Shown in pieces: positions 28,678 to 37,325 of a stretch of 63,011 bases of DNA (position 1 is its first letter; each line of letters opens with the position of its first letter). The translations under genes were made by a program, and so were the position numbers. Source of the stretch: a virus; the IMG/VR virus record IMGVR_UViG_3300020183_000074, positions 1 through 63,011 of that record; one strand, 5' to 3'. Below the pieces are notes generated by a model. It was not told the origin of the DNA. It worked only from the letters and a program-made list of their open reading frames with translations, and made no database searches.

Positions 28678-29393
28678 TACTCGAAAAAATTTAGAATGCC
28701 CTCCACATTAACATGATGATTATAGCCACATTTTGCACATTGTATATCTTGGTCAAGCACAACAGTTGGTGTCGTCAAAAAGAATAATTTTACTTTTCGT
28801 ATTTGATCTAAAGTTAAAGATTCAAAAAAGTCTCTTAATTCTTCTTTAGGCGTTTCATCTGCTTTATACAAATCATCGTCATCGTAAATATAATCAACAT
28901 AATTTACAATTAATTCAAATCCACCATCATCAGTTTCATTTAAAACTTCTGGTGGTAACTGTAGAGTTGGATATTTAAATACAACACCAACTTTATCTGT
29001 TAGTCTTACATTTTTATCATGATCCTCTGGAATCTGATACTTAATGTTCTTTAAATGTAAATCAAATTCGGTAATATGTCCGCATGTATTTCCTTCGACG
29101 ACATTGTCGCAAGTAAAATTCATTTGCACATTTTCGCCGACTGAATTAATTCTTAAATTAATAAAAATCATTTCTATGTCGAATACTGGAAGAGATTCAA
29201 CGTCAATCTCTTCCATACAGCAATTTTGAATAATCTGTTTCATAGTTTTGAACACATCATTCAAATCATCAGATTCTTTAGCCATTAGAAGAAGTTTTTC
29301 TTCTTTCACTAAGAATGGACGAAACTTTAATTTACGATCAATAGAATTTAATTGAACTTCAAACACAGGATGATCAAGTTTTGGCAAAGGCAT
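28677..29393 (-). CDS. 26: gp26-like baseplate hub subunit
   Basis: 238 aa (T4: 208). MPLPKLDHPVFEVQLNSIDR, then KLKFRPFLVKEEKLLLMAKE is the conserved opening of the gp26 family. Near the C-terminus QCAKCGYNHHV, and in the middle CDNVVEGNTCGH, could bind zinc, a feature of larger relatives. It is part of the hub assembled with gp51 and gp28. Confidence 0.75.
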   Translation of the reverse strand: MPLPKLDHPVFEVQLNSIDRKLKFRPFLVKEEKLLLMAKESDDLNDVFKTMKQIIQNCCMEEIDVESLPVFDIEMIFINLRINSVGENVQMNFTCDNVVEGNTCGHITEFDLHLKNIKYQIPEDHDKNVRLTDKVGVVFKYPTLQLPPEVLNETDDGGFELIVNYVDYIYDDDDLYKADETPKEELRDFFESLTLDQIRKVKLFFLTTPTVVLDQDIQCAKCGYNHHVNVEGILNFFE

Positions 29394-29412
29394 AATTTAC
29401 TCCATATTAAGA

Positions 29413-30138
29413 TTATCTTCCACCAGGTCTTAAACCTGCAGCAAATAGACCAAGCAATGGTGGTGATGTTATTGGTTTAATTCCAGATGTTCGACTACCA
29501 CTTCCAGGTTTAAATGAATTTCCACCAGCACCTTGTGGGTTTGTGGGTTGCGCTGGCGTAGCAGGTTTAGTTGGTGCTCCAGCGGCGGTTTGTTGATTCA
29601 ATCCAAATTTTTCAGTATTATTTGTTGACCAATAGTCATACTTAAAGGTGACTGACAGTTTATGAATACCATCATCACCCCAATTTAGTGTGAGTGGAGA
29701 TAATGTTATTGGAAATGCGTTCCACAAAGAAACAATGTATGATGGTTCACCAGTCTCATAAAACTGTGTGACATTAATTTTAGCAACATATTCGTTTTTA
29801 TAACGCAATTCATATCTATTAATTGGTACTATTAGATTCATCCAGTAATCAAATAGTTTCTTTTCCCATAAATCGCCTGCACATATGAAGGTAAGCGTAA
29901 CATCATTAAATGAGGCGAAAGAAGCTGCAGGTGCAGGAACACCATATATCTTAGCATCTACTGTGTTGATATTGTATCCTGGAAGTTCTGCAGCTTCACA
30001 TTGAAATCTCAGTTCTTTAAAATCAACATCACTTGCTACAAAACCAGATGGCTTCGAGATTTCAACATGAAATTTAGAAACCTTTGCAAAGTCTTTGTGT
30101 TTTGCAAAATTACTTAAAAAGTCATCTGGTTTAAACAT
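29413..30138 (-). CDS. tail-tube-fold baseplate protein (gp54-like?)
   Basis: 241 aa. RFQCEAAELPGYNINTVDAK then IYGVPAP, DLWEKKLFDYWMNLI and WNAFPITLSPLTLNWGDDG are features of phage tail-tube proteins (beta-sandwich with a C-terminal tube strand). The ~60-residue C-terminal Pro/Gly tail is low complexity. In T4 relatives this place is used by the tail-tube initiator gp54; a gp19-type tube is the alternative. Confidence 0.6.
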   Translation of the reverse strand: MFKPDDFLSNFAKHKDFAKVSKFHVEISKPSGFVASDVDFKELRFQCEAAELPGYNINTVDAKIYGVPAPAASFASFNDVTLTFICAGDLWEKKLFDYWMNLIVPINRYELRYKNEYVAKINVTQFYETGEPSYIVSLWNAFPITLSPLTLNWGDDGIHKLSVTFKYDYWSTNNTEKFGLNQQTAAGAPTKPATPAQPTNPQGAGGNSFKPGSGSRTSGIKPITSPPLLGLFAAGLRPGGR

Positions 30139-30686
30139 TAGGTCTTATACACCATTTTTTGTACAGGTAGGAAGATTGCAGTCTCCCAGTTATCGGGTTC
30201 AATATAGATAATCGAAGACATAATATGAGAAAACAGATATCGCTTAACACAAGGTTCAATAAGTTTGTATCTTCGCGATTTAGATAATAAACTATAAGCC
30301 AAATTAAATCTTGTGGTATTGTTATATTTATCGTTGTTTATGAAATCATGTAGTCTGTCAAGCAGAGCCAAACGATTATATGGATCAAGATAGTGTAAAT
30401 TTAATCCTGAAAAACCATCTGAATAGATATCCATTGGTATAACTAACGGATACATATCCCAGACTGGCAAGGTATCCTTGTATTTCGGATCATATTTGTA
30501 TATGAACATTCTTCCTATAAACACATTAGATGAAATACGATTTGGATCATTTAGAATATTACTACGATTTGTCGGAATGCGCGTTTTAGAAATTTTATCT
30601 AACAACCAAGATCTGGCTGTATCTGTTCTTGGTCGAATGCCAGCGGCATTCATCTGTTTATTGAATTTATCAAATAGCGATGGCAT
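30138..30686 (-). CDS. structural or assembly protein of unknown function, 182 aa
   Basis: 182 aa, basic N-terminal helix followed by MFIYKYDPKYKDTLPVWDMY, then MDIYSDGFSGLNLHYLDPYN and a helical C-terminus. Proteins with this DGFSGLNLHYL-type segment accompany gp4 in many T4-like marine phages, without known function. Both ends overlap the neighbours (TAATG), so it belongs to the tail operon. Confidence 0.55.
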   Translation of the reverse strand: MPSLFDKFNKQMNAAGIRPRTDTARSWLLDKISKTRIPTNRSNILNDPNRISSNVFIGRMFIYKYDPKYKDTLPVWDMYPLVIPMDIYSDGFSGLNLHYLDPYNRLALLDRLHDFINNDKYNNTTRFNLAYSLLSKSRRYKLIEPCVKRYLFSHIMSSIIYIEPDNWETAIFLPVQKMVYKT

Positions 30687-31120
30687 TAGATTCCTAGTTC
30701 TTCCTCAGTTATAATCATAAACTTCCATCTACGATCTTTGCAATACTCATCAGCTGCCTTCCATTTTGCTTCGTTAATACCATATGTTGTAACTTCTCGA
30801 ATATATCGTTTGGTAACTTTCTTTTGAATTTTGGGCGGAACAGACTGACTTTTAGGTTTTACTTCAAGAATCATAGACTCGGTTAATCCAGTTTTATTTC
30901 GTATTCTTACAAAAAAGTCTGGAAAGTAACGATGCCATTTTCCATCAACTGGGGATAAATATGGTATAACTATTTCCTCATTCGACCAACCAATTACATT
31001 CGGATTGCCATCTAGGTGCACCATTACTCGGCGTTCCCATAACGATCTGTACCAGATGTTTGTTGGATCACCTAAATATTTATTGGTATTTTTAGGACTA
31101 AATTTACCATTATAAGCCAT
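30686..31120 (-). CDS. 4: gp4-like head completion protein
   Basis: 144 aa (T4: 150). NIWYRSLWERRVMVHLDGNP, then WSNEEIVIPY, HRYFPDFFVRIRN and ILEVKPKSQ follow the PD-(D/E)XK nuclease pattern (Glu, PDF, ExK) that gp4 shares with head-completion nucleases. First gene of the leftward operon. A TATAAATA motif lies 5 nt upstream, so the message may be leaderless. Confidence 0.7.
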   Translation of the reverse strand: MAYNGKFSPKNTNKYLGDPTNIWYRSLWERRVMVHLDGNPNVIGWSNEEIVIPYLSPVDGKWHRYFPDFFVRIRNKTGLTESMILEVKPKSQSVPPKIQKKVTKRYIREVTTYGINEAKWKAADEYCKDRRWKFMIITEEELGI

Positions 31121-31124
31121 CAGT

Positions 31125-31132
31125 TATTTATA
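31125..31132 (-). promoter_or_regulatory. T4-type late promoter of the leftward operon
   Basis: The minus strand reads TATAAATA, ending 5 nt before the gp4 start codon at 31120 without a Shine-Dalgarno between. The divergent plus-strand gp48 starts at 31142. Confidence 0.5.
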
Positions 31133-31141
31133 GGACCATTC

Positions 31142-32335
31142 ATGGCAATCGTCAACAGCCCTCTTCGCAATCAAATTATGAGCGATCCGAAGGTCGTCAA
31201 AAATCCCCAATCCAATGCGAATAAAAATCCTAGTGGACCGCAAGCAAAATTGAGCAGTAGCCCCTATAACGTACAGGATTTAAGATTTCCTAAAGAAGTT
31301 GCAATCAATGCAAAGAATAAACATTGGATAAGATTTACGCCTACAATTCAACAAGCAGGTTCATATAAAACCAGTTTTGCTAATGGCGGATTAGGTTCTG
31401 CTGATGCAAACAGAGCAGAATTTGGCGGGCAACTAGGTTCTGGTGCCGATCCATTGAGTGCTGGTGCTGCATTAGCAGGTTTAGGTGCTATTGGTATTGC
31501 CGAAGGTGCCGTTACTGGCGATTTTGGTAAAGGTGGTGACATTTTAAAGAATGCATTGAGTAAAAGTAAATTAGGATTAGGAAAGGCAATTGGATTAGGA
31601 TTATCCGTCGTTGGCTCTTTAGCAGTTACAGGTGCAGTTGTTGCTGGAATAGATCTAACTCGTAAGACGCGCCGAGCTGCATCTTATATCTCGCTCTATA
31701 TGCCAGACACAATAAATGTGACTGTTGTAAATGACTATGACCAATTAAGTTTAACTCAAGCATTAGGAAAGGCAGGTTTGGCAGCTCAATCTGGTGCAGA
31801 AATAGTTGGCGGAGAACTGAAAGCAGCTGGTGGCGGCGCAGGACCAGGAACAGCTGAAATTGGTGGGTTTTTGGCAGAAAAAACTGGTAATTTTGGTTCA
31901 GGAATTACTGACGCACTATTATTTTCAGCTGGCTATGCACAAAACCCACAAATTGAACTACTTTTTAAGTCTATTCAAAATCGTGAATTTCTTTTCGATT
32001 TTAAATTCGTCCCAAAAACACAAGACGAATCTGTCGCAATTATAAACATCATTAAGGCATTTCGATATCATGCCGCACCAGAAATTCCAACGATAGGCGG
32101 TGGTAGATATTTCGTGCCACCAGATGAATTTGATATTCAATTTATGTATGGCGACTCTGAGAATAGAAATATACCAAAAGTTTCAACTTGTGTATTGCAA
32201 GGTATTGATGTAAACTATGCTTCTGCTGGTCAATGGACAACCTTCGCAAATGGTATGCCTGTTGAGATTGCTATGCAACTTCGATTTAAAGAAGTCGAGA
32301 TTATGCACAAGAAACTTATCGAGAAGGGATACTGA
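31142..32335 (+). CDS. 48: gp48 baseplate tail-tube cap
   Basis: 397 aa (T4: 364). SIQNREFLFDFKFVPKTQDE, IKAFRYHAAPEIP, RYFVPPDEFDIQFMYG, VSTCVLQGIDVNYASAGQWT and VEIAMQLRFKEVEIM are the gp48/gp54 family blocks. Residues ~90-240 are an Ala/Gly-rich helical insert, more variable. It starts the rightward baseplate operon; the next ATG overlaps its TGA. Confidence 0.8.
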   Translation: MAIVNSPLRNQIMSDPKVVKNPQSNANKNPSGPQAKLSSSPYNVQDLRFPKEVAINAKNKHWIRFTPTIQQAGSYKTSFANGGLGSADANRAEFGGQLGSGADPLSAGAALAGLGAIGIAEGAVTGDFGKGGDILKNALSKSKLGLGKAIGLGLSVVGSLAVTGAVVAGIDLTRKTRRAASYISLYMPDTINVTVVNDYDQLSLTQALGKAGLAAQSGAEIVGGELKAAGGGAGPGTAEIGGFLAEKTGNFGSGITDALLFSAGYAQNPQIELLFKSIQNREFLFDFKFVPKTQDESVAIINIIKAFRYHAAPEIPTIGGGRYFVPPDEFDIQFMYGDSENRNIPKVSTCVLQGIDVNYASAGQWTTFANGMPVEIAMQLRFKEVEIMHKKLIEKGY

Positions 32336-33009
32336 TGAAATATTTTGAGAGTTTTTCAAAATTAGTCTACACCTTCGGGCAAGATAATTTTAATCAACAG
32401 TTGGTTACAAATATTTTTGCTCGATCTAACTTTTTGCGTGAAGTTGCAAATAATGTTGACATTGCTTATGAATATCAAGTTCAAGATTCAGACACACCTG
32501 AGATTATCGCACATAAAGTTTATGGCGATGCATATAGAAGCTGGATAGTTTTGCTGTACAACAAAATTATTAATCCTTACTATGATTGGCCAATGAAAAA
32601 TGATGTTCTAGAGACGTATGTTGCAAACAAATACCACATAACATTAGAGCAATCAAAATCTACAATTCATCATTACGAGAAAGAAATAGAACAAACGGCA
32701 ACTTATGGCGGTGTTGTGTTAGATAAAAATACAACAACCTATACAATATCTACATACGATTATAATCAAAATACTGGATCATTGGTATTAAACACATTAC
32801 CAAATACAGCAGATACTTATGTAACTATAAGTACCGAAACATTTAATTATAACACATATATTTTAACTGTTACTACTAATCATAAAGCAGTATCAAATTT
32901 TACTTATGAATTTAATGAAAATGAAAAACGAAGAAAAATAAAGTTACTGGAAGATATCTACGTTGCTCAAATTGAACAAGAATTTAAAGAGATTATGAGA
33001 GATGGCTAA
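32335..33009 (+). CDS. 53: gp53 baseplate wedge
   Basis: 224 aa (T4: 196). DTPEIIAHKVYGDAYRSWIV, then NKIINPYYDWPM is the gp53 (P..iA...YG....W.ll.N...DPyydWP) signature. The C-terminal helix is KLLEDIYVAQIEQEFKEIM. A beta-rich insert (~110-180) is longer than in T4. gp53 joins the wedge to the hub. Confidence 0.8.
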   Translation: MKYFESFSKLVYTFGQDNFNQQLVTNIFARSNFLREVANNVDIAYEYQVQDSDTPEIIAHKVYGDAYRSWIVLLYNKIINPYYDWPMKNDVLETYVANKYHITLEQSKSTIHHYEKEIEQTATYGGVVLDKNTTTYTISTYDYNQNTGSLVLNTLPNTADTYVTISTETFNYNTYILTVTTNHKAVSNFTYEFNENEKRRKIKLLEDIYVAQIEQEFKEIMRDG

Positions 33010-34297
33010 CGGACCAGTAAGTTCCAAACAATCGTCCATACAAAAACTTAATCTGATTAATTCTGGTGGGCAAAGCATAAATCTTGCTGAAATATATGTT
33101 CAATTGCAAATCTACCAAGATATATTTGCGCAATGTATGTCAGGTAAATTGTTGGTGGTCGATTCAAAAGAAACATTCACAAATTTTTATCTCTGCGGTA
33201 ATGAATATTTACATGTTGTTCTTGACAAACCTGGATTAAATCGACCTTTTGAAAGAATCTTTAGAGTGTATAAAGTTGCAGATAGAAAAGCAACTTCTAA
33301 TTCTGGTCAGATGTATGATGTTTATTTTTGTTCAGATGAATTTATTTCTTCAAATTCTATGCTTGTAAGTAAATCATATAAATCTACTAAAATTAAAGAT
33401 GTAGTTCTAGATATTTTAAGCAAAGAACTTAAAGTAGAGTCTAATCGTATTGCTAAATTAGAAGACACGCAAGGAAATTTTGATTTTATTATTCCAGCAT
33501 ATCGTCCATTTGAAGCAATACAATGGGCAACGGCTCGCGGTTATGCTCAAGATAAATTTTGTTATATGTTTTTTGAAAATAAAGATGGCTTTCAATTAAC
33601 ATCATTACAAACAATGATGAAGCAAAAACCATATAAAAAAATAAAGTATGAAGTTAAGTTGTCGGATAGCGATCCATCATTGAATAAAGACTCAATGGAC
33701 GACTTTGAGATTATAAATGACTTTGATATGATCACTTCAATGACAAATGGATCGTTCGCCTCAAGATTGCTTACTATTGACTTATTTTCTCAGAAACATG
33801 AGACTCTTGATTATAGTTTAGAAGTTGCTGAAGCCAAGAAAAATCTACTAAACAAATTTAAACCTGTTAATAGTTTTAAAAATTCTAAAGATCAAACTCT
33901 TTTTACTGCCTATAATTCGTTTTTTAGAACTTATTTGACGATAAACGACACAAAATCAGAAAAAAGTAACGATATTAAATTTTGGTTACTACCAAGAGCA
34001 TTACATATGTCTCTTTTAAATCATTTTCGCATTAAAGTTACGCTTCCTGGTGACACGGAAATGAAGGCAGGAGACGTTGTTGAGGTCGAATTTCCACTTT
34101 TTGAAGGAAAACAGAGTGGTGGAAGAAGTTTGAATAAAAAATTATCTGGAAAGTACATTGTTTCTGCTGTAAACTATAAAATTATTCGTGAGGAAAACTC
34201 ATTTGAGTGTGTTGCTGAACTTGCAACTGATTCTTTCTCTGAACCACTACCAGCAGCCAAAGATGGATTGAATAAATTGGCTAAAAAGGGTAAATAA
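33002..34297 (+). CDS. 27: gp27-like baseplate hub protein
   Basis: 431 aa (T4: 391). The opening (YVQLQIYQDIFAQCMSGKLL, then VVDSKETFTNFYLCGNEYLH) and FIIPAYRPFEAIQWATARGY match gp27/gpD-type hub proteins, whose two tube-like domains connect tail tube and needle. The middle and end have MKAGDVVEVEFPLF and a final basic tail. It precedes gp5 by a 1-nt overlap, as expected for hub partners. Confidence 0.75.
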   Translation: MANGPVSSKQSSIQKLNLINSGGQSINLAEIYVQLQIYQDIFAQCMSGKLLVVDSKETFTNFYLCGNEYLHVVLDKPGLNRPFERIFRVYKVADRKATSNSGQMYDVYFCSDEFISSNSMLVSKSYKSTKIKDVVLDILSKELKVESNRIAKLEDTQGNFDFIIPAYRPFEAIQWATARGYAQDKFCYMFFENKDGFQLTSLQTMMKQKPYKKIKYEVKLSDSDPSLNKDSMDDFEIINDFDMITSMTNGSFASRLLTIDLFSQKHETLDYSLEVAEAKKNLLNKFKPVNSFKNSKDQTLFTAYNSFFRTYLTINDTKSEKSNDIKFWLLPRALHMSLLNHFRIKVTLPGDTEMKAGDVVEVEFPLFEGKQSGGRSLNKKLSGKYIVSAVNYKIIREENSFECVAELATDSFSEPLPAAKDGLNKLAKKGK

Positions 34298-36015
34298 TGC
34301 CTGGTGCAATTAAAAATTTTATAGGATTAGAAGGATTTATATGGTGGATCGGCGTTGTTGAAGATCGCCAGGATCCAGAACAACTTGGTCGCGTCCGTGT
34401 TCGTTGTTTTGGATTTCACTCAGATGACAAATCATTAATTCCGACTGATTCATTACCATGGGCACATCCAATTTTACCAATTAATGCTCCTAATGTGTAT
34501 ACACCGAAAGAAGGAGACATGGTTTTTGGATTTTTTGTCGATGGAACGAATGCTCAGAATCCTGCTATTCTTGGAATTTTCCCAGGCAAACCCGAAGAAA
34601 AACCAAAGTATGAAAGAGGATTCTCTGATCCAGGAAATACGCTTTCTGGTCGTCCTAAAAAACCAGATGATGATTCTGACAAGTATCCAAAGAGTAAATA
34701 TTTAAAAGAACCAACGCTCAACAGATTATCTCGCGGTAAAGTTGATAGTACAATTATAGCAACTCGAAAGAAAAATCTAAAAAAGAATGTAAAGTCTGCT
34801 GGTGGTGTTAATTGGAGCGAACCTGCGCCATCTTTTAAACCAAAATACCCATACAACAATGCTCTTGAATCTGAATCGGGGCATGCACTAGAATTTGATG
34901 ATACACCTGGTAATGAGCGCGTACATTTGGCTCATCGTAAGGGTGCATACATGGAATATGATAAAGATGGCTCTAAAATTCAGAGAGTTCAGAAAGATAA
35001 TTATTCTGTGATTATGGGCGATGACTTTATTTACATCAAAGGCAAAGCTGCAATTACAGTTGATGGTAATTTTAATCTTAAAACAAAAACAATTAACATT
35101 GAAGCATCTGAGATTAACATGGCAGCTGATGGTGCCGTTAAAATCAAAGGCAGCTCGGTTAAAATTGAATCAACAGGTGGAATGGACCTCAAAGCTGGCG
35201 GCGGTGGTAAATTTACAGCTGGTGGGCGACTAGATTTGAAGGGTGCCACAGCTGGTCTTGGTGGTGCTACGGTTGATATCCCAGCTGGAAAGGTAAATAT
35301 CCAAAGCGGATCAGTGAAATCAGCTTCTGGCACTGGATTGAAGGGTGGTGGATCAACACCATCATCAGAAGATGTACAAGAATCCGCAAGTGATGCAGCT
35401 GCACTGGCAGCAAACCCAGCTGCGAAAGCAAATTCTGTTTCAGCTGGCGCTGATTCATTGCAGGAAGTTAAAGTTACATCTAAGAAAGTTGAAGTTCCAA
35501 AGGGTCAATCAGTTCTCGGAAAAATTGCTGGCGGTATCACATCAACCATCAGTGGTGTGGCTCAATCTCTTGGCGCTGCCGCTGATGGTATCATTAAAGA
35601 TTTTGCTAACAAACTGCCAATAGGAGAATTGGCAGGTAAAGTTGATGGGTTTGGTATCGCTATTAATAATAATGTAGCTGATATTATCTCATTAGCGAGA
35701 GATCCTAAGCAGTTCCTTTTGAATAGGATAGATCAAGTTTCCCAGCTGGCGTTTAATAACAATGTGGAATTTAAGTTTGACCGTACAATTCAAAATGAAA
35801 TTTTGACAACAGTTTATAACATTGCACAAAATCAACTAACAAATGTGATCGCTAAACACACTTATCCTAAAACGGAAACTATTCAGATCGACAATGTTCC
35901 ATCATATGCTGCGAACCCAGAAGTTTTTGAGCGATTTGAGGCTCAAACTGATGAAGCTGAACAAAACCAAGAAGTGCTTGATATATTAAAGTCTATTAAT
36001 GGGGGTCAGTCATAA
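34297..36015 (+). CDS. 5: gp5 baseplate hub spike without lysozyme domain
   Basis: 572 aa (T4: 575). WWIGVVEDRQDPEQLGRVRV then RCFGFHSD is the OB-fold start of gp5. GDMVFGFFVDGTNAQNPAIL is a second block. Residues ~185-350 are a beta-helix with regular ~8-residue strands (MGDDFIYIKGKAAITVDGNF; KIKGSSVKIESTGG). No T4-like lysozyme catalytic segment is found between OB-fold and needle. The C-terminal ~220 residues are helical and Ala-rich. The lytic function has probably moved to the GH19 domain in the leftward operon. Confidence 0.8.
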   Translation: MPGAIKNFIGLEGFIWWIGVVEDRQDPEQLGRVRVRCFGFHSDDKSLIPTDSLPWAHPILPINAPNVYTPKEGDMVFGFFVDGTNAQNPAILGIFPGKPEEKPKYERGFSDPGNTLSGRPKKPDDDSDKYPKSKYLKEPTLNRLSRGKVDSTIIATRKKNLKKNVKSAGGVNWSEPAPSFKPKYPYNNALESESGHALEFDDTPGNERVHLAHRKGAYMEYDKDGSKIQRVQKDNYSVIMGDDFIYIKGKAAITVDGNFNLKTKTINIEASEINMAADGAVKIKGSSVKIESTGGMDLKAGGGGKFTAGGRLDLKGATAGLGGATVDIPAGKVNIQSGSVKSASGTGLKGGGSTPSSEDVQESASDAAALAANPAAKANSVSAGADSLQEVKVTSKKVEVPKGQSVLGKIAGGITSTISGVAQSLGAAADGIIKDFANKLPIGELAGKVDGFGIAINNNVADIISLARDPKQFLLNRIDQVSQLAFNNNVEFKFDRTIQNEILTTVYNIAQNQLTNVIAKHTYPKTETIQIDNVPSYAANPEVFERFEAQTDEAEQNQEVLDILKSINGGQS

Positions 36016-36926
36016 TGGCATTAACAGAAGCAAAAGCAAAAATTATTGCTAAAATCGAGGCTAAACTTTTAGATAAAATCAATGACATTAAAACGAACGG
36101 TGGAACTAATCTGCAGCAAATAAAGACGGTCACAGTTGGTGGATTGCCTGTAGCAATTAGAACGGGTGGTGCAGGAGCTCTTGGTGGTGCGCTTGGAAAA
36201 ATTGCATCTGTTGTTCAAGAAGCTGGGTCTATTGCCTCATTAGTCCAAAATCCTGTTGGATTGGCGCAATCCGCCATTGGAAGTGCTGTGAGTGGTGTAA
36301 GTGGTAAATTGGGTGACATTACAGGTAAACTTACTGGTGGTCAGTTATCTAATATAACAAACGCCATATCTCAAGTTACGACAAAACTAGGCGATCTTCA
36401 GGCTCATACATCTAATCTTTCTGGCTTATCCTCTGCGATAAATGATGCCGTACCAGATTTTAAGAAACTACAGAATGTCGGTGAGATGTTAAATGGATTG
36501 GGCTCTGACACTACCAAAGGGTTTCTTGCTAATACCGCAGGCGCTCTTAAATCAGGCGACACTCTTAACACAATTAAAGATAAACTAAACATAAGCGTTC
36601 AGTCTAAAATGGATCAGATTTTAAGATTAGATTCCGGAACAATATCTGGGCAGACTGCGATAGCAACTATTGTAACGGATATTAATGAACTACTAAATAA
36701 TCAAGCAAATGTTATGAATGACATTGTTGAAATAGATACAAATAATTTTAATGAGGCTTCTAATAATTTAACGGCATCTTCCGATGTTATAGGTCTAACA
36801 GACGAATACAATGACCCAGATAGCGTAACTTATTCTATGTTTGTTGATCTTGGTGTCGCCAAAGAATCTACGTTAACAGCATTTGACAATGCCGTAGAGC
36901 AATCTGAGCAGGAATTTGAGGGATAG
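36015..36926 (+). CDS. baseplate-associated protein of unknown function
   Basis: 303 aa, Ala/Gly/Ser-rich with heptad-like helices (EAKAKIIAKIEAKLLDKIND; SAIGSAVSGVSGKLGDITGK). No charged catalytic motif. Similar proteins lie between gp5 and gp25 in related phages. Overlap with gp5 is one base (TAATG). Confidence 0.55.
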   Translation: MALTEAKAKIIAKIEAKLLDKINDIKTNGGTNLQQIKTVTVGGLPVAIRTGGAGALGGALGKIASVVQEAGSIASLVQNPVGLAQSAIGSAVSGVSGKLGDITGKLTGGQLSNITNAISQVTTKLGDLQAHTSNLSGLSSAINDAVPDFKKLQNVGEMLNGLGSDTTKGFLANTAGALKSGDTLNTIKDKLNISVQSKMDQILRLDSGTISGQTAIATIVTDINELLNNQANVMNDIVEIDTNNFNEASNNLTASSDVIGLTDEYNDPDSVTYSMFVDLGVAKESTLTAFDNAVEQSEQEFEG

Positions 36927-36929
36927 TAA

Positions 36930-37322
36930 ATGAGTTTGGTCGCTCGAAAATACACAGATTTTGACTTAAATTTCGGAATTCATCCAGTCACAAAGGATAT
37001 TTTAAAAAAGAAAGACGAGAACTCTATTGCGCAATCAATTAAAACACTGCTCCTCACTTCGCATTATGAAAGACCATTTAATCCAGATTTAGGTTCAAAT
37101 CTAAAGAGATTTTTGTTTGAGCCAATAGATGATGTAACTACAACACTCATCCGTGATTCAATATTTGAAACATTAAAAAACTATGAGCCAAGAATAACTA
37201 TTGAGGAAATAACTGCAACACCTAATTTTGATCTTGATCAATATGATGTTACAATAACTTTTTTTATAAAAAATGTTTTAGATCCAATAACAATCTCATT
37301 TTTCTTGGAGCGAATAAGATAA
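36930..37322 (+). CDS. 25: gp25 baseplate wedge (gpW/gp25 family)
   Basis: 130 aa (T4: 132). YERPFNPDLGSNLKRFLFEP is the gp25 core and NYEPRITIEEI contains the conserved EPR. It is the wedge-to-sheath initiator shared by contractile tails. It is 3 nt after the previous gene. Confidence 0.9.
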   Translation: MSLVARKYTDFDLNFGIHPVTKDILKKKDENSIAQSIKTLLLTSHYERPFNPDLGSNLKRFLFEPIDDVTTTLIRDSIFETLKNYEPRITIEEITATPNFDLDQYDVTITFFIKNVLDPITISFFLERIR

Positions 37323-37325
37323 CAA

